A program made the translations under genes and the position numbers. Under the pieces are notes generated by a model, which saw only the letters and a program-made list of their open reading frames with translations, searched no databases and was not told the origin of the DNA. From positions 186,001 through 250,000 of the forward strand of contig JAPKMW010000001.1 in NCBI GenBank assembly GCA_026645575.1: a stretch of 64,000 nt of DNA, written 5' to 3'. Position 1 is the stretch's first letter. Each line of letters begins with the position of its first letter. The DNA is from Caldilineaceae bacterium. GTDB lineage: Bacteria > Chloroflexota > Anaerolineae > Caldilineales > Caldilineaceae. This document shows positions 44,624 through 51,881 of this stretch, one piece after another.

Positions 44624-46279
44624 ATGAGTGGTGAGGGGCGATTGGCGCCGGATTTGATTTTGCATCATGGGCGGATTTATCGATCGGCGCGTGCCGCGGA
44701 GGCAGTGGAGGCGGTGGCAGTGAAGGATGGGCGCATTGTAACGGTCGGAGGCAATGCCGCGCTGCTGGCGTTGGCCGATGCACAGACCACTCTGCTCGAT
44801 TTGCAGGGGCGGACGGCAATTCCCGGCCTCTTTGACAGCCACAATCATCTGTTACAGGTGGGAGTTAAGCTGACACGCATTCGCTTGGATGAATGTCGTT
44901 CGCCGGCCGAGATGATGGAATTAGTGCGGGCGCGCGCCCAGGTAACGCCGCCGGGGCAATGGATTATCGGCGAGGGGTGGAGCGAACATAACTTTGCCGA
45001 CAACCGCCTGCCGACCCGTTTCGACCTCGATCCGGCGACCGATCAGCATCCCGTGATTTTGATGCGTTTCTTTAATATGGATGTGGTCAATAGTGTTGCC
45101 TTACGTCTGGCCGGTCTCCACAAACAAACCCCAGACCCGGAAGGGGGACGGATTGAACGAGACGCCAGTGGTGAGCCGACCGGGATTCTGCGTGCCAGCG
45201 CCAAGTTGCTGGTGCGTAGTCTATTGCCGCGCCCCACTTTGGCGGAGCTAAAAACGGCGCTGCAACTGGGTTGTCAGGAGATGAACCGCTTTGGCATCAC
45301 CAGCGTCATCGACCCTGGCCTCTACCCCTATGAGATGCACGCCTATCAATCGTTTTATGCCGATGGTGGTTTAACCGTGCGTATGAACCTCATGCCTAGT
45401 TGGCATGGCTTCCGCGAAGATGAAAGCGAAGCTGAACTTGATCAGCGCGCTACGGCGCTTGGCATCTACAGCGGTCTTGGCGATGAGTGGCTGCGTATTG
45501 GCGGCTTGAAGATGGCGATTGATGGCGGCACCAGTTCGCATACGGCCTATATGTACGAACCCTTTGAAGGAGAACGCGTGGTCGGCAATTTCAACCGGCT
45601 GAACCCCGATCAATTGCGCCGCTACTTGCGCACGGCCCAGGAGCATGGCTGGGATGTTGGCATTCACACCTGTGGCGATCGGGCCATGGACATGGTAGTT
45701 GATGCCTTTGCCGACGTAATGCGGGAGATGAAGCCGCGCGATGCCCGCCATAATGTCATCCACGCTTACTTCCCCAGCGCGCGCGCCCTACGACAGATGG
45801 GGGAATACCAGATCGGCGCCGTGATTCAGCCCACTTTCCTCTATTGGGAAGGGGATATGATCTTCCGTGATGTTGGACGGGTGCGCGCAGCTAATTACAA
45901 ACCGGCGCGCAAATTTCTGCATCATGGTATCCCCCTAGCCGCCAATTCCGATATTCCCAGCACAGTCTCGCCCAATCCCTTTGTGGCGCTCTATGCTTTA
46001 GTAACGCGCTTGAACAACCTTGGCAACCCGATTGCGCCCGACCAAGCATTAACCCGTGAAGAAGCCTTGCACGCCTATACGCAAGGTGGAACCTGGCTGA
46101 CCCGTGAAGAAACGATCAAAGGAACCCTTGCTGCTGGGAAGGTCGCTGATCTGGTTGTCCTCGATCGGGACTACTTCCAGGTCAATAGTGCTGAGATTAA
46201 AGAAATTCAAGCGTTGCTGACCATTGTGGGTGGCAAGGTGGTGTGGCGTGCGAACGAGTTTCTCTTCGTGCGCGCCTAA
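44624..46279 (+). CDS. Amidohydrolase family 3 protein (YtcJ-like)
   Basis: 551 residues from the ATG at 44624 (GAAGGGAAGGGG upstream); a longer frame from 44534 lacks an RBS. Metal-dependent TIM-barrel hydrolase acting on an amide or related bond. The first metal site is GLFDSHNHLLQVG near residue 65. Further landmarks are GEGWSEHNF, GGLKMAIDGGTSSHTAYMY, VGIHTCGDRAMDMVVDAF (His ligand) and the distal NSDIPSTVSPNPFVALYALV. The C-terminal GTLAAGKVADLVVLDRDYF closes the composite beta-sandwich. Substrate unknown. Confidence 0.85.
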   Translation: MSGEGRLAPDLILHHGRIYRSARAAEAVEAVAVKDGRIVTVGGNAALLALADAQTTLLDLQGRTAIPGLFDSHNHLLQVGVKLTRIRLDECRSPAEMMELVRARAQVTPPGQWIIGEGWSEHNFADNRLPTRFDLDPATDQHPVILMRFFNMDVVNSVALRLAGLHKQTPDPEGGRIERDASGEPTGILRASAKLLVRSLLPRPTLAELKTALQLGCQEMNRFGITSVIDPGLYPYEMHAYQSFYADGGLTVRMNLMPSWHGFREDESEAELDQRATALGIYSGLGDEWLRIGGLKMAIDGGTSSHTAYMYEPFEGERVVGNFNRLNPDQLRRYLRTAQEHGWDVGIHTCGDRAMDMVVDAFADVMREMKPRDARHNVIHAYFPSARALRQMGEYQIGAVIQPTFLYWEGDMIFRDVGRVRAANYKPARKFLHHGIPLAANSDIPSTVSPNPFVALYALVTRLNNLGNPIAPDQALTREEALHAYTQGGTWLTREETIKGTLAAGKVADLVVLDRDYFQVNSAEIKEIQALLTIVGGKVVWRANEFLFVRA

Positions 46280-46281
46280 AA

Positions 46282-46363
46282 GCAACTCCTGATCTGCTCT
46301 TTGCGAGTCCGTGACTCGCACCGATACAGGGCGAGTCACGGACTCGCAAAGAGCGGAAGTTAC
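46282..46363. mobile_element. 82-bp palindrome, GCGAGTC variant of the MITE-like family
   Basis: Exactly 82 bp, ends GCAACTCC / GGAAGTTAC, core TTTGCGAGTCCGTGACTCGC with its inverse. The left end is one mismatch from GTAAC. No target duplication is preserved. It sits between two convergent genes. Confidence 0.7.
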
Positions 46364-46378
46364 TTTTCTCTCTCTTTG

Positions 46379-47980
46379 CTACCGTAAAACCATCGGCAAA
46401 AAGAGCATTCGGTTGGGGGCGCCAAACGCATAGTCAGCGGCTACTGTAACAGCAACGACCAGGCGGTTGATCGCCGGGTCATGCTGGATACGCACAACAT
46501 GACCCGCTGACCAAGAACCGTCGATGGGTTGTAATTCAACCAAGGTCATCTCGGTTTCACTCAATGCTGCCATTTCGTCGTCGGTATAGAGAATCGTCAT
46601 GGTCACTGGTTGCTGGAAGGCCAAGGCTGTGACCGGCAGATTTTCCTGCTGGGCATGGAGGCTAAAGGTTCGTCCCCCAACACGGATGACTCCCGCCGGT
46701 TGTGTTGGTAAGTAGCTTTCACTATAAATCAACTCGGTTGGCACTGTCACCGCACCGGCGGGAATTTCTACGATGGTCTTTGTCGCGTTGGTTCCCGTCA
46801 TCGTAATGGTAGCCGCTTGATCAGGCAACAGCATGGTGTGGATTGGCGGCATGGACGTTGGTGTTGGCATTAGTGTTGGTGTTGGCGTCGGTGTTGGTGT
46901 TGGTGTTGGTGTTGACGTTGGTGTTGGCACATTCGGCAGTTGACCATTCATTTGCTCTGTTAACCAGCTTGCATAGATGGAAACGCGGGTATAGACACCG
47001 TAGAAACCGGGACGAGCGCATCCATAGCCAAAACTGACAATGCCGGCCAATTTCCAGCTTTTGTCGCTACTCTGTACCGCCAACGGGCCGCCGCTATCGC
47101 CTTGACAAGAGTCTTTGCCGCCTTCGTCATAGCCGGCGCAGAGCATTCCCATGGTTATCTGTCCATAGGCGGCCTGGCACTTCTCCTGGGCGACAATCGG
47201 CGCCATCACTTCCTGGAGTTCGGCGGCAGTGGAACCACCCTCTGCTGTCGTACCCCACCCCGTCACGAAACCGGGCGCACCGGGAACAACGAGGGCATCA
47301 AATGTTGGGCTGACCAACGGTTCGATGGTCGCAACCCCAGGGCCGAGGACGGCCGGCGTGGCCAGTTGGAGTAAAGCAATATCATGATCATTCCAAGGCG
47401 CTTTATACTCCGGGTGTGGGATGACTTGAATCACCCCAATCTTTTGTTCGGTTCCCTCAATGCTGGTGCGATTATGCTCACCCAACGTCACCATGACATC
47501 AGCAGGGGCAAAGACAACATTTTGCTTGTTGACAACACAGTGCGCAGCGGTGACAACCCATTGTTCGTGAATGAGACTGCCGCCACACATGTAAGGGCCG
47601 CCGCGCACAAAGGCTTGCCACGGCCATTCGCCCGGATCAGCCGGCTGCCCGCCGACAATGTCAATTGTCCGTGAAAGATCTGGGAGCGGCGTAAAGGGAA
47701 GGGGATCGGCGCCTTGCGCAGCGTTCTGTTTGCTCATGAACCCCAGAAGAGCGCCCAGAAAAGCGATTAGAAAGAGAATGAAGGCTTGTTTACCTTGTTT
47801 GGGGAAAGTGATAAAAAGCTTCTTTTGCTGTAACTGTTCAACCAATCCGCTCTTAGCCAGTCCGTGACTGGCGCCAGTCACGGACTGGCTAAGAGCGGAT
47901 TGGCTAGTTACCTTTTGCTGTAAGGACCACGAAAATTCATTTTGCAATTTGGGATATTGCGGTTGTTTGACTAAGGTCAT
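46379..47980 (-). CDS. Trypsin-like serine protease with palindromic insertion near its N-terminus
   Basis: 533 residues; GGAGTCAGATA precedes the ATG. N-terminal cytoplasmic segment, membrane segment at about 65-85 (AFILFLIAFLGALLGFMS), then an S1 domain starting IVGGQPADPGEWPWQAF. The triad is visible: VVTAAHC (His), WNDHDIALLQ (Asp), CQGDSGGPL (Ser). A (TPTP)n linker and a C-terminal beta domain (about 385-515) precede the tail RMLFLPMVLR. Residues about 24-53 (VTSQSALSQSVTGASHGLAK onward) are translated from a MITE-like palindrome. The flanking LQQK words reflect its target duplication, so 30 codons were added without a frameshift. Likely a secreted or anchored protease. Confidence 0.88.
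   Translation of the reverse strand: MTLVKQPQYPKLQNEFSWSLQQKVTSQSALSQSVTGASHGLAKSGLVEQLQQKKLFITFPKQGKQAFILFLIAFLGALLGFMSKQNAAQGADPLPFTPLPDLSRTIDIVGGQPADPGEWPWQAFVRGGPYMCGGSLIHEQWVVTAAHCVVNKQNVVFAPADVMVTLGEHNRTSIEGTEQKIGVIQVIPHPEYKAPWNDHDIALLQLATPAVLGPGVATIEPLVSPTFDALVVPGAPGFVTGWGTTAEGGSTAAELQEVMAPIVAQEKCQAAYGQITMGMLCAGYDEGGKDSCQGDSGGPLAVQSSDKSWKLAGIVSFGYGCARPGFYGVYTRVSIYASWLTEQMNGQLPNVPTPTSTPTPTPTPTPTPTLMPTPTSMPPIHTMLLPDQAATITMTGTNATKTIVEIPAGAVTVPTELIYSESYLPTQPAGVIRVGGRTFSLHAQQENLPVTALAFQQPVTMTILYTDDEMAALSETEMTLVELQPIDGSWSAGHVVRIQHDPAINRLVVAVTVAADYAFGAPNRMLFLPMVLR
47831..47912. mobile_element. 82-bp MITE-like palindrome inside the protease gene, with 8-bp target duplication
   Basis: GTAACTGT and CTAGTTAC ends, core TTAGCCAGTCCGTGACTGGC with its inverse. 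Flanked by the direct repeat CTTTTGCT (47823-47830 and 47913-47920). 82 + 8 = 90 bp, so the reading frame is kept, and the translated strand has no stop codon. Confidence 0.85.
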
Positions 47981-48117
47981 TATCTGACTCCAACTGACTG
48001 CGAAATCTACCTTGCCTCTATGTCAGTCATTATGCCAGTAAAATTCCCTAGAATACCTTTCAACTTATTGTCAACCAAACAGGGTTTATTTTGCCAATCC
48101 TGCCGCCCTTGTATCGG

Positions 48118-49410
48118 CTATTTCACGTAGGCTACTTCATGAAGGCGGCGCTCCAGATAGAGACGTTCGATCTGGTTGCCGACACACGCAAGGGCGGCTT
48201 CATAAGCATCAGTGGCGGCTTGCCATTGGCCGGAGCGGCGCAGCAGATCAGCGCGGGCCGCATGGAAGAGGTGGTAATCGGCTAATTCACCTGTGTTGCC
48301 CAGTTGGTCGAGGAGCGCCAGACCGTGGGCTGGCCCTTGCGCCATGGCAATGGCCACCGCCCGGTTAAGTTCCACAATGGGGGAGGCCAGGTAGCGGGTC
48401 AAGGCGCCATAGAGGGCCGCAATTTGCGGCCAATCCGTGGCTTCTGGCGTAGACGCTTGGGCATGAAGGGCGCTAATGGCGGCTTGAATTTGGTAGGGGC
48501 CAGGCTGTTGTAAGAGCAATACCTGGTCGAGCAAGGCTATGCCTTCGGTGATCTCATCCTGTCGCCACTGTGTTCGGTCTTGTTCTTCCAACGTGAGTAA
48601 GGCGCCATCGGCATCCAATCGCGCATCCCGACGGGCATAATGGAGGAGCATAAGCGCCAATAAGCCTTGTGCTTCGGCGGTTGCTGCCTCTCTGCTTTTC
48701 TGTGGTGATAGCGTTGGGGATTGGAGCAACATGACGAGCAAGCGACTTAGACGGATGGCTTCGTTGCACAGATCATGGCGCAAGAGGGCGTCACCGGCGG
48801 ATGCGCTATAGCCTTCGTTGAAAATCAGATAGAGGGTGGTGAGAACCGCATCGACCCGCTCGGTCAGCATCTGTGCTGGCGGCGCGCCAAAGGGAATGCC
48901 GGCATCGCGAATTTTGCGTTTAGCGCGTACCAGCCGTTGCGCCATTGTTGGGACAGGGGTCAGAAAAGCGTGCGCGATTTCTTCGGTGGTCAAGCCGCCC
49001 AAAGTGCGTAAGGTCAACGCAATTTGGGCATCGTAGGCCAGCGCTGGGTGACAGCAGGTGAAGATGAGTTTCAACCGTTCATCGGGGTATTCTTCCGGCT
49101 CGATCACCATGGCTGTGTCAACTGGCTGCTGTTGATAATCATCTGGGAGGGCCGCCAGTTTACGGGCATAGGTTTGTTGACGACGGAGGCGATCAATCAA
49201 GCGATGGCGGGCGGTCGTCGTGATCCAGGCCGCCGGGTTGTCGGGGATGCCTTCGTCGCGCCACCGTTCCAGCGCAATGGTAAAGGCGTCCTGCATCGCC
49301 TCTTCGGCCAGTTCAAAATCTTTGCAGACGCCGATCAGGGTTGCCAGCACCCGCCCGGAGGCGGCGCGAAAGGTCTGCTCGACAGTGGTGAGGATGCGCT
49401 CCGGCAGCAT
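48118..49410 (-). CDS. ECF-type sigma factor with long C-terminal extension (SigJ/ECF42-like)
   Basis: 430 residues from the ATG at 49410, 4 nt after the upstream stop. Sigma region 2 (about 15-85) includes DFELAEEAMQDAFTIALERW and NPAAWITTTARHRLIDRLRR. Region 4 (about 125-175) is LRTLGGLTTEEIAHAFLTPV, MAQRLVRAKRKIRDAG. It continues into the DUF6596-like extension (TLYLIFNEGYSASAG) and a TPR-like helical end. This layout is that of ECF42-type factors, whose C-terminal domain controls activity in place of an anti-sigma factor. These usually sit beside a small YCII/DGPF-domain gene; none is found here. Instead it is the last gene of a four-gene coupled cluster. Confidence 0.85.
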   Translation of the reverse strand: MLPERILTTVEQTFRAASGRVLATLIGVCKDFELAEEAMQDAFTIALERWRDEGIPDNPAAWITTTARHRLIDRLRRQQTYARKLAALPDDYQQQPVDTAMVIEPEEYPDERLKLIFTCCHPALAYDAQIALTLRTLGGLTTEEIAHAFLTPVPTMAQRLVRAKRKIRDAGIPFGAPPAQMLTERVDAVLTTLYLIFNEGYSASAGDALLRHDLCNEAIRLSRLLVMLLQSPTLSPQKSREAATAEAQGLLALMLLHYARRDARLDADGALLTLEEQDRTQWRQDEITEGIALLDQVLLLQQPGPYQIQAAISALHAQASTPEATDWPQIAALYGALTRYLASPIVELNRAVAIAMAQGPAHGLALLDQLGNTGELADYHLFHAARADLLRRSGQWQAATDAYEAALACVGNQIERLYLERRLHEVAYVK

Positions 49411-49414
49411 CTTG

Positions 49415-49921
49415 CTACTTTGCGTGCGTCCCGTTCTGAACGCCGAGTAGTTCTCTGAGCGCTTGCAAACAAGCTTCAGCCGTGGGAGCGTCAAGCAGTA
49501 CATCGGTCACCATATTGCGTTGTGTTGGAGTGACCGCTTGCAGGAGTAAGACTAACGCAATTGGCACTGAAGTAAAGCGATGTTCGAGAATTTTAAGCGC
49601 TGTTGCCTGCCACTGCTGTGCTGTTTCAGCTTCCGCCTGTCGGCGTGCGGCTTCCGCTTCGGCTTCCGCCTGTCGGCGTGCGGCTTCCGCTTCGGCTTCC
49701 GCCTGTCGGCGTGCGGCTTCCGCTTCGGCTTCACGGCGTGTCGCTTCGGCTTCACGGCGTGTCGCTTCTGTTTCTGCCAACAACGCACGGCGGTTGGCTG
49801 CCATCACCAGTGCATCCATCTGGAGCGTGATTTTTTCGCGCTCTTTTTGCACTTCTTCGGCCAACTGTTTGCCGTAGGCTCGATCAAATAATTTGGCGAT
49901 GACGGGATTATCTAAATCCAT
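49415..49921 (-). CDS. Hypothetical protein with hendecad (11-residue) coiled-coil repeats
   Basis: 168 residues. The ATG at 49921 has a strong AAGGAGGATCC in front. N-terminal segment MDLDNPVIAKLFDRAYGKQL, then about 75 residues of Glu/Ala/Arg coiled coil. Three exact 11-residue units of the EAEAEAARRQA type are encoded by 33-bp tandem repeats (49629-49727), followed by two 7-residue TRREAEA units. The C-terminal ~50 residues (FTSVPIALVLLLQAVTPTQR, LDAPTAEACLQALREL) resemble the tails of Rpn/DUF4351-type nuclease-related proteins, but no nuclease domain is present. It overlaps the upstream frame by 14 nt and ends 4 nt before the sigma factor. Function unknown; it may be a truncated relative of the 62738 gene type. 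Confidence 0.6.
   Translation of the reverse strand: MDLDNPVIAKLFDRAYGKQLAEEVQKEREKITLQMDALVMAANRRALLAETEATRREAEATRREAEAEAARRQAEAEAEAARRQAEAEAEAARRQAEAETAQQWQATALKILEHRFTSVPIALVLLLQAVTPTQRNMVTDVLLDAPTAEACLQALRELLGVQNGTHAK
49629..49727. repeat. Three 33-bp tandem repeats in the coiled-coil gene
   Basis: Unit GCTTCCGCCTGTCGGCGTGC plus 13 bp, starting at 49629, 49662 and 49695, nearly identical. Two 21-bp repeats follow (about 49728-49769). Recent in-frame expansion is likely. Confidence 0.85.
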
Positions 49922-50117
49922 TGGATCCTCCTTGAATAATGCCCAGAGCAAGTCTGCGTTGAATAGCTTTGACGATCCCACGCACGCCGTCCGGTGTGTC
50001 CACGGCCCAGGCGCCGCTCTTCCCTAGTAGTCCTTCAGCAAATGTGAATTGTTGCCCTAATTCTTTGTTAAGGCAATCAAGGGCGCGTTGCATAACGTTT
50101 TCATGGGACTCAATCAT
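49908..50117 (-). pseudogene. Probable remnant of an aminoglycoside-phosphotransferase-like gene
   Basis: 69 codons. Its ATG overlaps the stop of the DinB-like gene (CATGATTGAG), so it is still placed for coupled translation. MQRALDCLNKELGQQFTF... and GKSGAWAVDTPDGVRGIVK resemble the N-terminal nucleotide-binding strands of APH-type kinases, but the rest of a kinase (~200 residues) is missing. Alternatively it is a genuine small protein. The resemblance is from memory and weak. Confidence 0.4.
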
Positions 50118-50604
50118 GATGGTTATCCCCAGTCAACCACGCCTGAATTTGCTGGTAATGGCGCTCTTCGTCCTCAATCTCGTACTGCAGAAACACCTCT
50201 AGGGTGACGTTTGTCCCACTGGGCGAGCGAACGCCGTAATCCTTGTCAATGTCTTCTGCCGGGAGGTTCTCTATAAATGCTAGCAAGGTAGCGTGTGACT
50301 GATGGATCGTAGCAAGTAGCGTACGGAATTCCTCGTGCTTGTATTTCTGGACCAGTTGGGCATTGTACGTCACCCAGCCGGAATCCCACTGCTCGAAGAC
50401 ACGCGGGCGGTGGCCGGCCTGGATATCGGTGGCCGCTTCAATGTTCGTAAAATCCCAGCCGACTAAATGAGCCAGCAACTCTTTGATCGACCAGATGCCG
50501 AGGAATACCTCGTCCTGTTTGTCCGGTGGCAAGTTCACCACTGCGTCGAGAATGTGCTGCCGCGCTTCCGTTAAACCGGTGATGATCGCTTGCTTTCGAC
50601 TCAT
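50110..50604 (-). CDS. DinB/ClbS-like four-helix protein
   Basis: 164 residues. Predicted four-helix bundle of the DinB/DfsB superfamily, some of whose members are thiol-dependent metal enzymes or toxin-protection proteins. The helix-1 region TEARQHILDAVVNLPPDKQD, the conserved GIWSIKELLAHLVGWDFTNI (with its histidine) and the C-terminal YEIEDEERHYQQIQAWL support this. AGGAGCAGAAG-like purines precede the ATG. First gene of a coupled minus-strand cluster ending in the ECF sigma factor. Confidence 0.75.
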   Translation of the reverse strand: MSRKQAIITGLTEARQHILDAVVNLPPDKQDEVFLGIWSIKELLAHLVGWDFTNIEAATDIQAGHRPRVFEQWDSGWVTYNAQLVQKYKHEEFRTLLATIHQSHATLLAFIENLPAEDIDKDYGVRSPSGTNVTLEVFLQYEIEDEERHYQQIQAWLTGDNHHD

Positions 50605-50731
50605 CTTCTGCTCCTTCCCATATGCGTGATTCCGGTAGACAAACGAGGGCAGCCCAACGGTCTGCTGTCTCCGATCCGGCGCCCACTGAAATCATTCGTT
50701 TCCCATGCGGCCGGTTTGCGTTGGTGTCCAT

Positions 50732-51556
50732 TCAGGGTGTGGCGTACTGGCGCAGAAAATCCAAGAGAAGCTTGCTAAAGAACGCTGGATTATCCATATG
50801 CGCCGCATGTCCTGCTTCGGGAATCGTCGCGTAACGGCTGTTGGGTTCACGGGCCGCCCAAGCCGATGATTCGCGTGGAAAGACACCACCATTAGCGCGA
50901 TCTTGCGCACCGTGGGTTAGCAGGAAGGGTTTCGGGATGACGTAGGTAGGGCTAAAGCCGGCATCAAGCCACAGGCTGGCGAGACCAGCCATAATGATGG
51001 TGATGAAGTCCGCTTTCGGTATAGTGGCCATCGCTTGTGCCGCATACGCTTTGACTGCAGGCGATAGGCTCAAGTCGGCCAGGGTTCGTTGGTGGAAAGT
51101 CGCAAGCGACATGCGTGACAGCAGGAAAGGAAAGAGCTGGTAGAGCAGGCGAAAGAAGGGCGAGGACTTTTTCGCCAGATTCGTACAACCGATGATGACC
51201 AAACAACGCACGTGATCCGGATAGCGGCGCGTAAATTCCTGGACAACATAGCCGCCGAACGAGTGACCCACCAATACAACCTGCTCGGCGGCTACCTGAT
51301 CGAGAATGGCTAACAAATCATCCGCAAGCACGCCAATAGTAAACTCGGCGCCAATCGGCTTTGATTCCCCATGCCCGCGTAAATCTAAAGTCAGTACGCG
51401 GTACCCGGCCTCGACCAGCGGCGGCAGTTGCACATCAAAGGATCGATGATCGAGCGTGGCGCCATGTACAAACACAATCAGCGGGCCAGTTAGTGGCCCA
51501 GCAATCCAGTAATGTAAATTAGTCTCCAACCTTGTTAGCGAGTGATTCTCAACCAT
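50732..51556 (-). CDS. Alpha/beta hydrolase
   Basis: 274 residues with the canonical fold order. Oxyanion strand FVHGATLDHRSFD near residue 28, LDLRGHGESKP, the nucleophile elbow VGHSFGGYV near 97, and a C-terminal THGAQDRANGG (acid) and PEAGHAAHMDNP (His). The mid-region cap is helical. No signal peptide. Substrate unknown. It lies 128 bp upstream of the DinB-like gene on the same strand, so co-transcription is possible. Confidence 0.85.
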   Translation of the reverse strand: MVENHSLTRLETNLHYWIAGPLTGPLIVFVHGATLDHRSFDVQLPPLVEAGYRVLTLDLRGHGESKPIGAEFTIGVLADDLLAILDQVAAEQVVLVGHSFGGYVVQEFTRRYPDHVRCLVIIGCTNLAKKSSPFFRLLYQLFPFLLSRMSLATFHQRTLADLSLSPAVKAYAAQAMATIPKADFITIIMAGLASLWLDAGFSPTYVIPKPFLLTHGAQDRANGGVFPRESSAWAAREPNSRYATIPEAGHAAHMDNPAFFSKLLLDFLRQYATP

Positions 51557-51621
51557 GAGCTTACTTTTTTGCTGATCAATTGACGCCGATGGTCAAACGA
51601 GTAAAGCGGTGAAATGTGCGA

Positions 51622-51852
51622 TTAACAAAACCAAGTTATGTGACAATCTTCACAACGATATTGCACTTTGTCGCTGGCTGTTGCCACGACCTCTTCAAAG
51701 TCGAAGCGCTTGATCCCGGTCGCGTCATAACATTCGGGGCAATAACGACTTTTTAGCTCATCCCGTTTGAGCGTTAAATGACAGTGCCGACAGCGGATGC
51801 GGTCTTTGGGTGGCGTAATCAGCACTAAATTGCGGTGTTTACAAGTATCCAT
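51622..51852 (-). CDS. Small zinc-ribbon protein
   Basis: 76 residues; the ATG at 51852 has AGAAGGGTTCAGCGT upstream. Eight cysteines and histidines in pairs (TCKHR, CRHC, CPEC, CEDC) make two zinc ribbons. No enzyme domain. It starts 30 bp after the stop of the NACHT gene on the same strand and is probably its operon partner. The frame is also open upstream into the NACHT gene, but the RBS and Cys pattern place the start here. May bind nucleic acid or protein. Confidence 0.75.
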   Translation of the reverse strand: MDTCKHRNLVLITPPKDRIRCRHCHLTLKRDELKSRYCPECYDATGIKRFDFEEVVATASDKVQYRCEDCHITWFC

Positions 51853-51881
51853 ACGCTGAACCCTTCTGAAGCAGATAACTT

